Positions 36,727 to 48,231 of a DNA stretch of 64,000 nucleotides are shown here, piece after piece. The translations under genes were made by a program, and so were the position numbers. Position 1 is the first letter of the stretch. Each line of letters opens with the position of its first letter. The notes beneath the pieces were generated by a model, which worked only from the letters and a program-made list of their open reading frames with translations, had not been told where the DNA came from and did no database searches. Origin of the DNA: Pseudomonas saponiphila (GTDB lineage Bacteria; Pseudomonadota; Gammaproteobacteria; Pseudomonadales; Pseudomonadaceae); contig NZ_FNTJ01000001.1 of the NCBI RefSeq assembly GCF_900105185.1, positions 2,128,501 through 2,192,500 on the forward strand, written 5' to 3'.

Positions 36727-37078
36727 GACGCCTACACCGAACTCGGATCGGCTTTTTCAGTGTCGATCCGATAACGTTTCAAGGCGTCGCTGATCTGCCT
36801 GTAAGGGAACTCCCCGTCATCGACCAGCGCTTTCAACGCTGCCAAGGCAATGAAGTGTTGGCGGCAATGCCGAGCAATGCCTGCAGGTTTTCCCGATTAG
36901 TGGATGGGCCGAAAACGTCGGTATCAGGCGGAAGCTGAATTGCTCATGTGCTGTTACGTTTCCATTGCAGAAATCCTGACCGAAGGGGTAGTATTTTTTC
37001 TGTCATCCCGGCACTTTATGCTGGTGCCGACGGTCAATGGACACAGAGTTATTCAATCAACCGAGAAAGGAGTCCGCG
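36727..37078. other. Intergenic region with a possible gene remnant
   Basis: 352 bases after the split lipoprotein gene. On the reverse strand, 36732-36896 is an open stretch with Pseudomonas-like codon choice, ending in KALVDDGEFPYRQISDALK and RIDTEKADPSSV. It has no start codon with a ribosome binding site. It may be the 3' end of a lost gene. The rest should contain the promoter of the 28-aa gene. Confidence 0.35.
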
Positions 37079-37165
37079 ATGGACGAATACCAAGAGGAAC
37101 TGCTGGAGTATCAAGCTTTCGAGCTCGATCCTCTGGAACCAGCAGAAGACGCCACCGAGCTGTAA
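37079..37165 (+). CDS. Small protein, 28 aa
   Basis: A short acidic frame with a strong ribosome binding site (GAAAGGAG, 8 bases before the ATG). It starts MDEYQEELLEYQAFELD and ends ATEL. The 5' arm of an intrinsic terminator lies in the last codons, so message and gene end together. Ribosome site, codon choice and terminator all favour a real small gene. No function known to me; acidic and without membrane segment. Confidence 0.7.
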   Translation: MDEYQEELLEYQAFELDPLEPAEDATEL

Positions 37166-37184
37166 CGCCGGTGGCGTTTTTTTT
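37150..37184 (+). terminator. Intrinsic terminator overlapping the small gene
   Basis: CGCCACCG (37150-37157), loop containing the stop codon, CGGTGGCG (37169-37176), then eight T. The T run reaches the end of the convergent AraC gene. Confidence 0.88.
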
Positions 37185-38223
37185 AGCCGAACTGCCGATG
37201 GCTGCGGCGGAACTCTCCCGGAGTCTGGCCGTTCCAGCGTTTGAAAGCTCGTTGAAACGCCTCGGCTGAGGCAAAGCCCAACAGATAGGCAATCTCGCCG
37301 AACGCCAGTTCGGTATCGCGGATGTAGGTCATGGCCAGGTCGCGCCGGGTGTCATTGAGAATCGCCCGGAACTGCGTCCCTTCTTCCGCCAGCTTGCGCC
37401 GCAAGGTCCAGGTCGGCAGCTTCAGGCGCATCGCCACTTCTTCCAGGTCGGGCTCACGGCCCCCATTGAGCAAAGGTCCCAGCAATTGAATGATGCGCTC
37501 GCGCAGGCTGCGAGTGCGGGTCAGTTGTTCCAGCTCCCTTTCGCACAACTGCAGCAGATGACGCCAGGTACTCGGGCAATGCTCCGGGTTGCGCAGGGCC
37601 AGGCTGGCTTGGCTCAGGCGCAGCTGGTTCTGCTCGACGCCAAATTGAATGGGCGTGGGGCCGAGTACAGCGTAGGCATCGTGATAGTCCGGGCGTTCGA
37701 ACTCGATTTCGATCTGTTCAGCGTGGATCGGCTGAGCGGCGACGCTGGACAGTTGCTGTAGCCAGCCGGCAATCACCGAGTCCACCACGAAGCGGTTGTA
37801 GGCGTTGTATGGGCTGATGGAGTAGAAGCGCAGCCAGGCGCCGCTGGCATCCTCGTGAAAGCTCGACTGGCCACGATAATTGGAGCCGTGCAAGGCTTCG
37901 AAACGGGTCAGGCAGCGGGCCGCTTCACGCACGCTGGGCGCCTGCGCCGCAGTGACCCCGGCCAGGCCCACCTGACTCAGGCGGCTCAGGCGGCCCATGC
38001 GCAGGCCCAGGGCCGGGTCGCCGGTGAGCTGGATCGCTGCATGGCCCAGGCGCATGTAACGTGGAATCGACAGCCGCGCCCCGGCTTCCGCCAGGCGTGC
38101 GCTGTCCAGGGCATATTGTTCGAGCAGCGGGGCGGGGTCCTGGCCGTGGCTGCGCACCGCATCGGCCAGGCTATGGACGAAGCCCACCGACAAGTCGCCC
38201 AGGCGCATCGGTGTGTTCTTCAT
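37183..38223 (-). CDS. AraC-family regulator, 346 aa
   Basis: An N-terminal ligand-binding domain of the Arabinose_bd type (VGLAGVTAAQAPSVREAARCL, LHGSNYRGQSSFHEDASG). A C-terminal double HTH follows, with the signature AMTYIRDTELAFGEIAYLLGFASAEAFQRAFKRWNGQTPGEFR written here by its key parts (GEIAYLLGF, AFQRAFKRW, TPGEFRR). It starts 4 bases after the stop of the nitrilase-like gene, so both are probably in one transcript. Target unknown. Confidence 0.9.
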   Translation of the reverse strand: MKNTPMRLGDLSVGFVHSLADAVRSHGQDPAPLLEQYALDSARLAEAGARLSIPRYMRLGHAAIQLTGDPALGLRMGRLSRLSQVGLAGVTAAQAPSVREAARCLTRFEALHGSNYRGQSSFHEDASGAWLRFYSISPYNAYNRFVVDSVIAGWLQQLSSVAAQPIHAEQIEIEFERPDYHDAYAVLGPTPIQFGVEQNQLRLSQASLALRNPEHCPSTWRHLLQLCERELEQLTRTRSLRERIIQLLGPLLNGGREPDLEEVAMRLKLPTWTLRRKLAEEGTQFRAILNDTRRDLAMTYIRDTELAFGEIAYLLGFASAEAFQRAFKRWNGQTPGEFRRSHRQFG

Positions 38224-38227
38224 CGCG

Positions 38228-39352
38228 CTACAGCCAGAGGTTCAGTAGGCGGGCGCCATGGTTGCCCTGGTCGACGAAGGTTTGGCCGTTGCTGCAGACA
38301 AAGCTCTGGCCGCTGCTGCCCTGGTCCCAGAACTGGCCGCGCAGGAACACGTTGACCCCGGCGCTGGCCTGGCTCTGGGGCGCGCGGGAAGTGAGGGTCA
38401 GGCGCTGCCAGGCTTCGCCCAGGCTTTGGGCCTCGGGTTGCAGGTTGGCTGCCGGGGGCATGTCACGCTCGCGGCGCAAAGGTTGTTTCCAGCTATCGCG
38501 ACCCTTGATGAAGGCTGGCGCCACCACCAGTTGCACACCCTGCCGGTCGAGTTGTCGATAGTTGTCGGGGTACCAGCTGTCACTGCCGATCAGCACCCCG
38601 AGGCGGCCGGCCGGGGTATCGATCACCTGCAGCCCTTGCCGGGTATCGCCGCGCACGAAGCCACCTGTGGCCCTTTCGGGAAAGATCTGCCGCTGCGGCT
38701 GGCCGATCGGCAAGCCATCGCTGCCGAACACCAGGCTGCTGTTGTACAGGGCGCCGCTGCCGATCTGCAGCTGGCCCTGGTTGACGCTGGGGTCGGGCAG
38801 GATGATCGAGCCGGCCACCAGGGTCACCTGGAATTCCCTGGCCAGGCCGCCAAACAGCAGTTGGTAGTCCTTGGCCATTTTCTTCGCCTTCATGCGCAGG
38901 TAGGCGTCGTCCAGACGGCTTTGCCCCTTGGCGCCGAGCAGCGCCTTGAGGAAGGGCAGAGGGTTGCTCACCGCCAGCCAGTTCATGGCTTCGCGTTGCG
39001 TTCGAGCCTGGTACAGCTCGTTCTTCTCGCCGCCGACCATCAGCCAGGTGCCGATGTGTTCCGGCAGCACCACCACGGTCTTGGCATTCACCAGGCCCTG
39101 GTCGCGAGCCTGTTGCAGGTAGGCCGCGAGCTTGCGGTGCAGGCGCTCGGTGCTCTGGTAGTCGGTGGGAAAGAGTTCCGCCTGAATCGCCAGCAGGTTG
39201 CCATGGTCGCCAGGGGTGCCCTGATCCACCGCCAGCTGGATTCGCAGATCCGACAGGTAGTGCGCGCCCGGCCGTTCGCGGGTCCATAGGGCATAGCTGC
39301 CGAGCGCTGCGATCAGCGCCGAGAACAGGCAGAGATAGAGGAATTTGCGCAT
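38228..39352 (-). CDS. Carbon-nitrogen hydrolase-fold protein, apparently inactive
   Basis: 374 aa with an N-terminal membrane anchor (KFLYLCLFSALIAALGSYAL) and a nitrilase-like domain. The catalytic Glu seems present (VVVLPEHIGTW). The expected Lys lies in a segment reading GQPQRQIFPE, and the expected Cys falls at VLIGSDSWYPDNYR, where Gly-Ser replaces Cys-Tyr. The triad therefore looks incomplete and the protein may bind rather than hydrolyse. The start at 39352 was chosen to place the membrane segment first; 16 upstream codons are open. Confidence 0.75.
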   Translation of the reverse strand: MRKFLYLCLFSALIAALGSYALWTRERPGAHYLSDLRIQLAVDQGTPGDHGNLLAIQAELFPTDYQSTERLHRKLAAYLQQARDQGLVNAKTVVVLPEHIGTWLMVGGEKNELYQARTQREAMNWLAVSNPLPFLKALLGAKGQSRLDDAYLRMKAKKMAKDYQLLFGGLAREFQVTLVAGSIILPDPSVNQGQLQIGSGALYNSSLVFGSDGLPIGQPQRQIFPERATGGFVRGDTRQGLQVIDTPAGRLGVLIGSDSWYPDNYRQLDRQGVQLVVAPAFIKGRDSWKQPLRRERDMPPAANLQPEAQSLGEAWQRLTLTSRAPQSQASAGVNVFLRGQFWDQGSSGQSFVCSNGQTFVDQGNHGARLLNLWL

Positions 39353-39537
39353 GGGGATGCAGTCAGCGACCGTGTGCAGGAAGCGGCGATTTTCGCTCAA
39401 ATTGCCGTTGGAAGATATGCAAAATTAATGGGTTACTGAAAGCCGCTGCCGATTGAGCAAGGCCTGCTCCTGGTGTCGACGGCTGGTTTCCGGGCGGCTG
39501 AGGGCCTGCCAAGGGCGGATTCGCCTGCCTGGCTTCC

Positions 39538-40383
39538 TCACGGCTCGGCCAGGGGCGCGACCTGTTCGCGCCATAGTCGGGCCCAGTCCTGAGCCCAGCA
39601 GCAATGGTGGTCATAGCCGGAAATCACCCTGAGGCGGGTGTTGCTCGCTATTGGATGGTCAGCGATGAATGCTTTGGCCAGTTGCGCAGGCATGACGCTG
39701 TCCGCCTCGCCCACCAGGTGCAACTGCGGCACATGGGCCAGCGCCGGGTACAGGGCGGCCGGATTCAGCGAAGCCCCGAGTGGCGCGACCCGGTGATAGC
39801 GCGTCCAGGCTGCAGGATCGAGGTTGCCGGCCACCGTAACGATTCGCTCCACATCACTGCGACGTGCCGCCAGTAGCAGGGCCAGGGCGCCGCCGCCCGA
39901 GTAACCGACGATGATCAGCCGTTGTGCGCCGGCGCGCGCTTTCAGCTGGTCGAGCGCCTGATCAAGGCTTGTAACCACCTCTTCGGAAAACCGCGCATCC
40001 GTCCAGTAGCGTGCATGGCAGGGCGCGGTGGTGCCCAGGTATTGGCAAGGGCGGCCCAGGTAGGCAGCGTTGCCTGTCGGCTGCGCCATGGCCAGGCGCA
40101 GCGCCATGGGGTCCAGCGGGGTCGGGTCAGGGGAGGGCTGGCGGGTGTTGAGCCAGGCCAGGCCGTCGCCCTCGATATAGAGCGTGAGCATCTGGCTTGG
40201 GGCGTAATTGTGCGGCTCATAGGCTTGCAGTCGAAAAGCTCCGGCCTGCAACTCTAGCGCCCGCCAGTGGTGTGTGTCTGCCAGGGTCGTGATTTGCTCC
40301 CGGCGTTGATCCGGCGATGGAAGTGAAGTGCAAGCCACCAGCAAGGCGCTGATGGCCAGCAGCAATGACCGTTGCAGTCGCAT
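39538..40383 (-). CDS. Lipoprotein alpha/beta-hydrolase, 281 aa
   Basis: A lipoprotein signal peptide with Cys18 (SALLVAC). An alpha/beta-hydrolase follows, with nucleophile elbow GYSGGG (Ser162), a likely acid in LVGEADSVMP and His in SGYDHHCCW. Probably anchored in a membrane facing the periplasm. Substrate unknown. The ATG at 40383 has AAGGAG upstream; the longer frame to 40560 overlaps the autotransporter end and has no signal. Confidence 0.82.
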   Translation of the reverse strand: MRLQRSLLLAISALLVACTSLPSPDQRREQITTLADTHHWRALELQAGAFRLQAYEPHNYAPSQMLTLYIEGDGLAWLNTRQPSPDPTPLDPMALRLAMAQPTGNAAYLGRPCQYLGTTAPCHARYWTDARFSEEVVTSLDQALDQLKARAGAQRLIIVGYSGGGALALLLAARRSDVERIVTVAGNLDPAAWTRYHRVAPLGASLNPAALYPALAHVPQLHLVGEADSVMPAQLAKAFIADHPIASNTRLRVISGYDHHCCWAQDWARLWREQVAPLAEP

Positions 40384-40495
40384 GGGCGGGAGCTCCTTGA
40401 GTGGGCGCGTGTTGTCCCTGGTCGCGGGGAGTTGCCGATCGGGCCTTGTCTGCGCCGCGCCCAGGGACGCGGCAGAGCCTGGACCGGGGCAGGTT

Positions 40496-43363
40496 CTAGA
40501 ACGCCCAGCGGGCCTTGATTGAGGCGCCTTGATGGGTGAAGCCGCTGCGCAGTTCGGCATCGTAACGCAGGCCCAATTCGCTGCCGTTGTCCAGGGTATG
40601 GGTCAGGCCCAGGCCCCCGCGGGCCAGCCATGGTTCGAGGTCCAGGCCCCTGGTGTGAAATGTCGCACCAGGCGCGCCGGCATAGGCTGAGGTGATGGCG
40701 CCGCCATCGTCGAGCACATCGTAGCCGGCGCCCAGATTGACACTGGCCACCGTGGTCTGGCTCAGGGCGTAGTTGAGCTTGCCGTCGAGGCTCAGCAGCA
40801 GTTCCTCGCTGGTGTTGCGGTCGACCTTCAGGTTGAGCGCAGCGGCGCCTTTCTCCTGATAGGCGTCGCTGCCGATCCAGGTGTAGTCGGCGCGGGCCGA
40901 AGGCACGAACGTCAGTTGTTCGCTCAGGCGCAGGTTGTGGCCGATGCCCACGCCGGCATGCAGGTTGTAGCCGTCATGGTTGCCCTTGGCGGTGGCATCG
41001 GCGAATGGCATGTGGCGGGTGCTCCTGGAACGGTTCTGGCCGCCGTCGAGCTGGTAGTTCAGCTCGGTTTCGGGAGCCAGGGCGTAGCTGCCGTAACCGA
41101 TCAACTGGTAGGTGTCGATCTTCACGTTCTGCGGGGCGATGCGCGAATCGTTGCTCAGGTCGGTGCGGGCATAGGCGAATGCCAGGCCCAGGCGCGCGTA
41201 CTCGGAGGTGGCGGCATCGGCGCCGATTGCCAGGCCCTGAGTGTTGGCGTCGTAGCCGGAGACACCCCCTCGTGCGTCCTGTTCGGCCCAGGAGCCGAAT
41301 GTCTTGATCCACAGGTTGTTCTCGGCCTGCACGGCGTCGCCGGAGGACAGCCCGCTGTTGCTTTCCTGGCGGGCCTGGATCACCCGGTTGATGCCGGCCA
41401 GGGTGCTGCTGGTGGCGTTCCGGGCGTTACCGGCGGCTGTTGGCAGGGTTTGCGAAACGGCGTTGGAGACGTCCCTTTCGCTGCTCAGGCCGACGAAGTG
41501 CCTGGCCAGCTCGCCAGTGGGGTTGGCGCTGAAGGCCTGGTCGAGTACCCGGGCGGCGCCCAGCGCAGGGCTGTTGCCCAGGTTGCGCACGCTTTGTTCC
41601 ACCAGCCCGCCAGGGCTGCCATCGGAGCCGCCCGCGGCGGCCAGGGTCAAGTCCACTGCATTGCCGTTCTTGATCGCGCCGAAGTTGAACAGCAGGGAGT
41701 TGTCGGTGACGGCAAAGGTGCCATCGCTGACCAGGGTTCCAGCGCTGAGAATGCCCTGCAGGCTCTTGCTGTTGAAGCGATAGCCGGGGTCGGTCACATC
41801 GACGTCGATCCTGGCGTTGCTGGGCAGGCTGGCGACGCCATCGACCCGCAGTTGGGCGTAGCTGCTGTCATTCGCCACGCCAATCTTCAGGGTGCCGCTG
41901 GCGCTCTGCGAATAGTCGCCGTGCACGGTGCCGGTCACATCGCTGGCCAGGGCCAGGGTGCCGCTGTTGTGCAGGCCGTTGCTCAGGCTCAGGCCATTGG
42001 CCATGGCGCTGGTGGATGGGCTGTTGCGCAGATTGAAGAGGGCGCCCTGTTCCACGTTGAAGCTTCGTACCTGGAAGGCATTGCTGCTGCTGAACACCGC
42101 GCCGGATTTGACGCTGACATCGCTGGTGCTGGCACGCACATCGCCCTGGAAGGCCGCCGTGTCATTGCCGCTGATGTCGATGTTGGCCAGGCTCGCGCCG
42201 CTGTCGGAGGCAACATAGACGGCATACTTGCCGCCCTGGATGAGCCCGCTGTTGCTGAGCCTGTCGACCGTGGAGTGGCTACCGATGTTCAAACCGATGT
42301 CGCCGCCCTTGAGGGTTGCCGTGGATTCGTTGGCAATGCTGTTCAGGGTGCTGGCCTGCAGCTGCAGCCCGGTCAGCTTGCCCTGCAGGATGCCTGAGTT
42401 GACCAGGCCGGCGAGATTGCTTTGCTCAAGCAGAACGCTTGCCGTGGTGCCACGGCCATTGAGCAGGCCCTGGTTCCACAAGGTGCCGGCGATGCTGCTG
42501 CCCGTCAGCTGGATCGCCCCGGCCGAGCCATCGATCACACCCAGGCTGCTGTTGCTGAAGTTGCCGCCGATGGTGAAGCCGTTCAACTCCACCGCTGCAT
42601 GTTCGTCGCTGCCCTGGTTGCTGATCTGGCCGTTGTTGAGCAGGTCGCCGTCGATGGTGCTCGAAGCACCACGAATGGCTGCGGCGCCGCCGTTGCTGGT
42701 GATGCTGCCGTCGTTGATCAGATCGCCGTTGATCGAGGCGTTGTTGAGCAGCTGTATGGCGTTGCCGGCTGCCGCGTTGTAGATGGAGCCCGAAGCCTGG
42801 TTGTGCAGTACGCCGATGCTCGCGTTATTGACCGATACCCCGGCCCCGTTGACGTTGTAGCCACTGATGCTGCCCGCATTGATCAACGAACCCAGGCGGA
42901 AGCCATTGGCGACGGCGACCCCGTTGTTGCCGCCCTGGATCGTCGAATCCTGCTGGTTCAACAAGGCCCTGCCATTGTAGTTGCCCGACAGGTTGACCCC
43001 GTTGCCGATGCTGGTGCCAATCACTGTGCCGTTGTTGGTGATTCGCACGAAGCCCTTGGGCGCGGTGATGGCATCGCCGTAGATCTTCATCAGCGTCGCG
43101 TTGACCTCCAGGCTGCCCTGGCCGGAGGAGTGCAGGGTGCAGCTGTCGTTACCGCTGCCGTCGTCGGCGATCTCCACCTCAATGGTGTTGCAGCGCTCCT
43201 GAGCCTGCACCATGCCCGGGCTGGCCAGGGCCAGGCAGCCGCTGCCCGCCGCAGCCAGCAACAGGCGCGAGCGACCGCGCGTGCCGCAGGTAGCGGTGGG
43301 TTCGTCGGTGGCCAGCGATGCCAGGCGGGCATGGCTGCAGATAATACGGAAAGCGCGCTTCAT
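40496..43363 (-). CDS. Type Va autotransporter, 955 aa
   Basis: An extended signal peptide with an ESPR-like start (MKRAFRIICSHARLASLATD) and cleavage near MVQAQ. The passenger is rich in Asn-Gly/Ser repeats of the NSGxxxGxxxGVxV type (about residues 70-500), read as a beta-helix. The C-terminal barrel (about 690-955) begins near NNLWIKTFGSW and ends ASIKARWAF with terminal Phe. GAGGAG precedes the ATG at 43363. Surface protein, possibly an adhesin; no protease triad seen. Confidence 0.88.
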   Translation of the reverse strand: MKRAFRIICSHARLASLATDEPTATCGTRGRSRLLLAAAGSGCLALASPGMVQAQERCNTIEVEIADDGSGNDSCTLHSSGQGSLEVNATLMKIYGDAITAPKGFVRITNNGTVIGTSIGNGVNLSGNYNGRALLNQQDSTIQGGNNGVAVANGFRLGSLINAGSISGYNVNGAGVSVNNASIGVLHNQASGSIYNAAAGNAIQLLNNASINGDLINDGSITSNGGAAAIRGASSTIDGDLLNNGQISNQGSDEHAAVELNGFTIGGNFSNSSLGVIDGSAGAIQLTGSSIAGTLWNQGLLNGRGTTASVLLEQSNLAGLVNSGILQGKLTGLQLQASTLNSIANESTATLKGGDIGLNIGSHSTVDRLSNSGLIQGGKYAVYVASDSGASLANIDISGNDTAAFQGDVRASTSDVSVKSGAVFSSSNAFQVRSFNVEQGALFNLRNSPSTSAMANGLSLSNGLHNSGTLALASDVTGTVHGDYSQSASGTLKIGVANDSSYAQLRVDGVASLPSNARIDVDVTDPGYRFNSKSLQGILSAGTLVSDGTFAVTDNSLLFNFGAIKNGNAVDLTLAAAGGSDGSPGGLVEQSVRNLGNSPALGAARVLDQAFSANPTGELARHFVGLSSERDVSNAVSQTLPTAAGNARNATSSTLAGINRVIQARQESNSGLSSGDAVQAENNLWIKTFGSWAEQDARGGVSGYDANTQGLAIGADAATSEYARLGLAFAYARTDLSNDSRIAPQNVKIDTYQLIGYGSYALAPETELNYQLDGGQNRSRSTRHMPFADATAKGNHDGYNLHAGVGIGHNLRLSEQLTFVPSARADYTWIGSDAYQEKGAAALNLKVDRNTSEELLLSLDGKLNYALSQTTVASVNLGAGYDVLDDGGAITSAYAGAPGATFHTRGLDLEPWLARGGLGLTHTLDNGSELGLRYDAELRSGFTHQGASIKARWAF

Positions 43364-43482
43364 ACTGCTCCTCGGGGTGGCTGTGCAGGCCGGGTGAGAA
43401 ATGACGCGCGAATCTAACAGGCTGAAACGTTCTAAAACTGAGCAAATCTGAGCGATTGTCGAATAAGTGCTGCGCGATTTGA

Positions 43483-45645
<2,163 letters not shown>

Positions 45646-45717
45646 CCCCCTGCGGCGCAGTCTGCCAGCGTGTCGAGCTGGTAGACTGCGCTCCCTTGCT
45701 TGCCGAACCCGCTGCCG

Positions 45718-46647
45718 ATGTCCTTTCCTGAATCCTTCGACTGGTTACCCCAGGCTCCGTTGCAACGCCTGGAGCTGGACTGGCTGACCCGGGCCGGGGT
45801 CGAGGTGGCGGTATTGCGCCTGGACCTGATTGATCCGCTGATCAGCGGCAACAAGTGGTTCAAGCTCACCGAGCACCTGGCGGCGGCCCGCAGCCTGGGC
45901 GCCCAAGGCGTCATCAGCCTCGGCGGCGCCCATTCCAATCACTTGCATGCGCTGGCCGCAGCCGGCCGGCGTTTTGCCTTTCCCACGGTCGGGCTGTTGC
46001 GCGGCCATCCTCAAGACACCCCGACGGTCCTCGACCTGCAAGCCTTTGGCATGCACCTGCATTGGCTGGGCTACGCCGGTTACCGCGAACGCCACGCTCC
46101 CGGCTTCTGGGCGCCATGGCAGGCCCAGTACCCGGAGTTGTACCCGGTGCCTGAAGGCGGCGGAGGGCTGGCCGGTGCAGCGGGCTGCATGACCTTGCGC
46201 GATCAGGTACAGCGGCAGTTGCCGAGCCTGGGCTGGAACGACTATCACGCCTGGTGGCTGGCTGCCGGCACCGGCACTACCTTGGCCGGGCTGGTGCTGG
46301 CGGAGGCCGGGGCACGTCCGGTGTACGGCGCGCTGGCGGTGCCCGAGGATCACGGCGTGACGCAGCAGGTCGAGAGCATTTTGCAGCAGGCCGGACAGGG
46401 GCACGGCGGTTACCAGCTGCTGGACAGCAGCCGTGGCGGTTTTGCCCGGGTTGACGATGCGTTACGCGGGTTCATCCAGCTCACCGAGCAGCAGTGCGCG
46501 CTGCCCTTGGAGCCGTTGTACACCGGCAAGGCCTTGCTGGCCTTGCAGGAGCAGGTAATGGCCGGGCGCTTTGCTCCGGGTTACCGATTGGTCTTCGTGC
46601 ACACCGGCGGCTTGCAGGGCCGCCGCGCGCTGCTGGCTCAGGCCTGA
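45718..46647 (+). CDS. PLP-dependent D-cysteine desulfhydrase / ACC deaminase family protein
   Basis: 309 aa, fold type II PLP enzyme. The Schiff-base Lys46 lies in SGNKWFKLTEHL, followed by the phosphate-site segment SLGGAHSNHLHALA and the later WWLAAGTGTTLAGLVLAE. Family members act on D-cysteine or 1-aminocyclopropane-1-carboxylate; residues deciding between the two cannot be judged here. At 309 aa it is a little shorter than typical ACC deaminases (about 338). Starts at 45718, closest ATG to the conserved N-terminus. Confidence 0.85.
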   Translation: MSFPESFDWLPQAPLQRLELDWLTRAGVEVAVLRLDLIDPLISGNKWFKLTEHLAAARSLGAQGVISLGGAHSNHLHALAAAGRRFAFPTVGLLRGHPQDTPTVLDLQAFGMHLHWLGYAGYRERHAPGFWAPWQAQYPELYPVPEGGGGLAGAAGCMTLRDQVQRQLPSLGWNDYHAWWLAAGTGTTLAGLVLAEAGARPVYGALAVPEDHGVTQQVESILQQAGQGHGGYQLLDSSRGGFARVDDALRGFIQLTEQQCALPLEPLYTGKALLALQEQVMAGRFAPGYRLVFVHTGGLQGRRALLAQA

Positions 46648-47192
46648 CCGCGCTGGCGCCACATGCGTTGCAGGGTGTTGTCGCGCATCACGTAGTGGTG
46701 ATAGAGCCCAGCCAGGGCATGCAGGCCGATCAGCCAGTAACCGATGCTGCCCAGCAGCTCGTGCCAGCCCTGGAACTGCTTGGCCAGGGCCTTGTCCTCT
46801 TGCACCAGCAGCGGCAGGTCGAAACCGTAGAACATCACTTGATGGCCCTTGGCGCTGGTGGTCAGCCAGCCGAGGATCGGCATGGCGATCATGAACAGGT
46901 ACAGCGCCCAATGCATCAGAGTCGACAAGACGCGTTGCCACTGCGGCGGGGTGGGCAGGATCTTCGGTGCCACGCCCTGGGCGCGGGCGAACAGACGCAG
47001 CCAGACCAGCGCAAACACGGTCAGGCCGAGCATGAAGTGAGCTTCGACAATCAGCGTGCGACCACCGCTGCCTTTGGGAAAGATGCCGCGAAATTCGATA
47101 CAGGCGTAAACCACCGCCAAGAGCACCAGCATCAGCCAGTGCAAGGTGATTGTCATGGTGCTGTAGCGAGACTCAGTGTTCTTCCAGGGCAT
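46638..47192 (-). CDS. Cytochrome b561, 184 aa
   Basis: Four membrane helices with haem-ligand histidines in LHWLMLVLLAVV, VEAHFMLGLTVFALVWLRL, LMHWALYLFMIAMP and IGLHALAGLYHHYV. Inner-membrane b-type cytochrome of the prokaryotic b561 family, moving electrons from quinol. The start at 47192 has GAGGA upstream. Its 3' end overlaps the convergent PLP gene by 10 bases. Confidence 0.9.
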   Translation of the reverse strand: MPWKNTESRYSTMTITLHWLMLVLLAVVYACIEFRGIFPKGSGGRTLIVEAHFMLGLTVFALVWLRLFARAQGVAPKILPTPPQWQRVLSTLMHWALYLFMIAMPILGWLTTSAKGHQVMFYGFDLPLLVQEDKALAKQFQGWHELLGSIGYWLIGLHALAGLYHHYVMRDNTLQRMWRQRGQA

Positions 47193-47334
47193 ACGGGACA
47201 TCCTCGGTCATCAGGTCTGAAGCCTCCGTTCTTGAATGACGGAGTGGTTTAACTGTAATCCGCTTTCCCCGGGTTTGCCTGAGCCGCTTGTGGCTTTTAT
47301 CGCCCGTGCCAGAGCTTTGGCGCGGATATGACCG

Positions 47335-47367
47335 AAAAAAACGGCGATGCTTCCTGGCAGCGCCGTC
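47335..47367 (-). terminator. Intrinsic terminator after phnX
   Basis: Read on the reverse strand: ACGGCG, loop, CGCCGT, then a run of T (the A run at 47335-47340 on the plus strand). Confidence 0.7.
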
Positions 47368-47388
47368 TTTGCCCCACCCAGCTCCTGA

Positions 47389-48216
47389 TCAATGGTTCTG
47401 GGGCATCTCCCCCCGGGCCAGGCGCCGGTTGATATCGGCGATGACCTCGGGCAGGTCGGCGATGCTGTCGATCATGTAGTGCGGGCGCGAGCTTTCGAAC
47501 AGCGCGTGGATGCGCCGGCGCTCGCTGGCCAGGGTATCGCTGGCCAGGGCCCGGTAGGCTTCGTAGCTCAGGCCCAGGGCGTTGCCCGAGCAGATCAGGG
47601 CCACGGTCCACATGCCGGCGCGGCGACCTTCGAGAATGCCTGGCACGGTGTCGTCGATCTTCACGCAGGCGCCGACGTCGTCGATCCCCAAGGCGATCAC
47701 GTTGGCCAGGGCCTGGGCCGGCCAGGGGCGACCGTTGGGCACTTCGTCGGTGGCCACTACATGGTCGGCGACGTAGCCGTTGCTGGCGGCCAGGGCCACC
47801 ACCCTGTCCATCACTTGCTTGGGGTAACCGGAGCAGGAGCCGATCTTGATGCCTTGCGCGCGCAACTGGGCAATCACTTCCAGGGCGCCGGGGATCAATG
47901 CCGAATGCTCGGCGATTTTCTCGATCTGCAAGGGCATGAAGCGCTCGTAGATGGCGGTGACGTCAGCATCGGTGGGCGTACGACCGAAGACTTTGCGGTA
48001 GCGCTCGGCCACCTCCGGCAGGTCGCACAGGGTGCGGATATGGTCCCACTTGCCCATGCCCATGGGGCCGCGGGCTTCTTCAATGGACACCTGCACATCG
48101 AATTCGGCAAAGGCTTCGACAAAGATCTGCGTCGGAGCGAAGGAGCCGAAGTCGACCACGGTGCCGGCCCAGTCGAGGATCGCCGCTTGCAGCTGGTTGG
48201 GGTTGCTGTAGTTCAT
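47389..48216 (-). CDS. phnX: Phosphonoacetaldehyde hydrolase
   Basis: 275 aa HAD-family phosphonatase. The nucleophile Asp15 lies in [15 protein letters not shown], and the Schiff-base Lys56 in [13 protein letters not shown] is the residue unique to this enzyme. Conserved [11 protein letters not shown] and [13 protein letters not shown] follow. It cleaves phosphonoacetaldehyde to acetaldehyde and phosphate, the second step of 2-aminoethylphosphonate use. Downstream of phnW with a 103-base gap that holds a REP pair. Confidence 0.95.
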   Translation of the reverse strand: MNYSNPNQLQAAILDWAGTVVDFGSFAPTQIFVEAFAEFDVQVSIEEARGPMGMGKWDHIRTLCDLPEVAERYRKVFGRTPTDADVTAIYERFMPLQIEKIAEHSALIPGALEVIAQLRAQGIKIGSCSGYPKQVMDRVVALAASNGYVADHVVATDEVPNGRPWPAQALANVIALGIDDVGACVKIDDTVPGILEGRRAGMWTVALICSGNALGLSYEAYRALASDTLASERRRIHALFESSRPHYMIDSIADLPEVIADINRRLARGEMPQNH

Positions 48217-48231
48217 GCTTGCAGTGCCTGT

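Noticed and set aside
40916..42397. 493-codon forward frame opposite the autotransporter
   Set aside because: Ala/Val/Gly-rich shadow of the repetitive passenger; no start signal.
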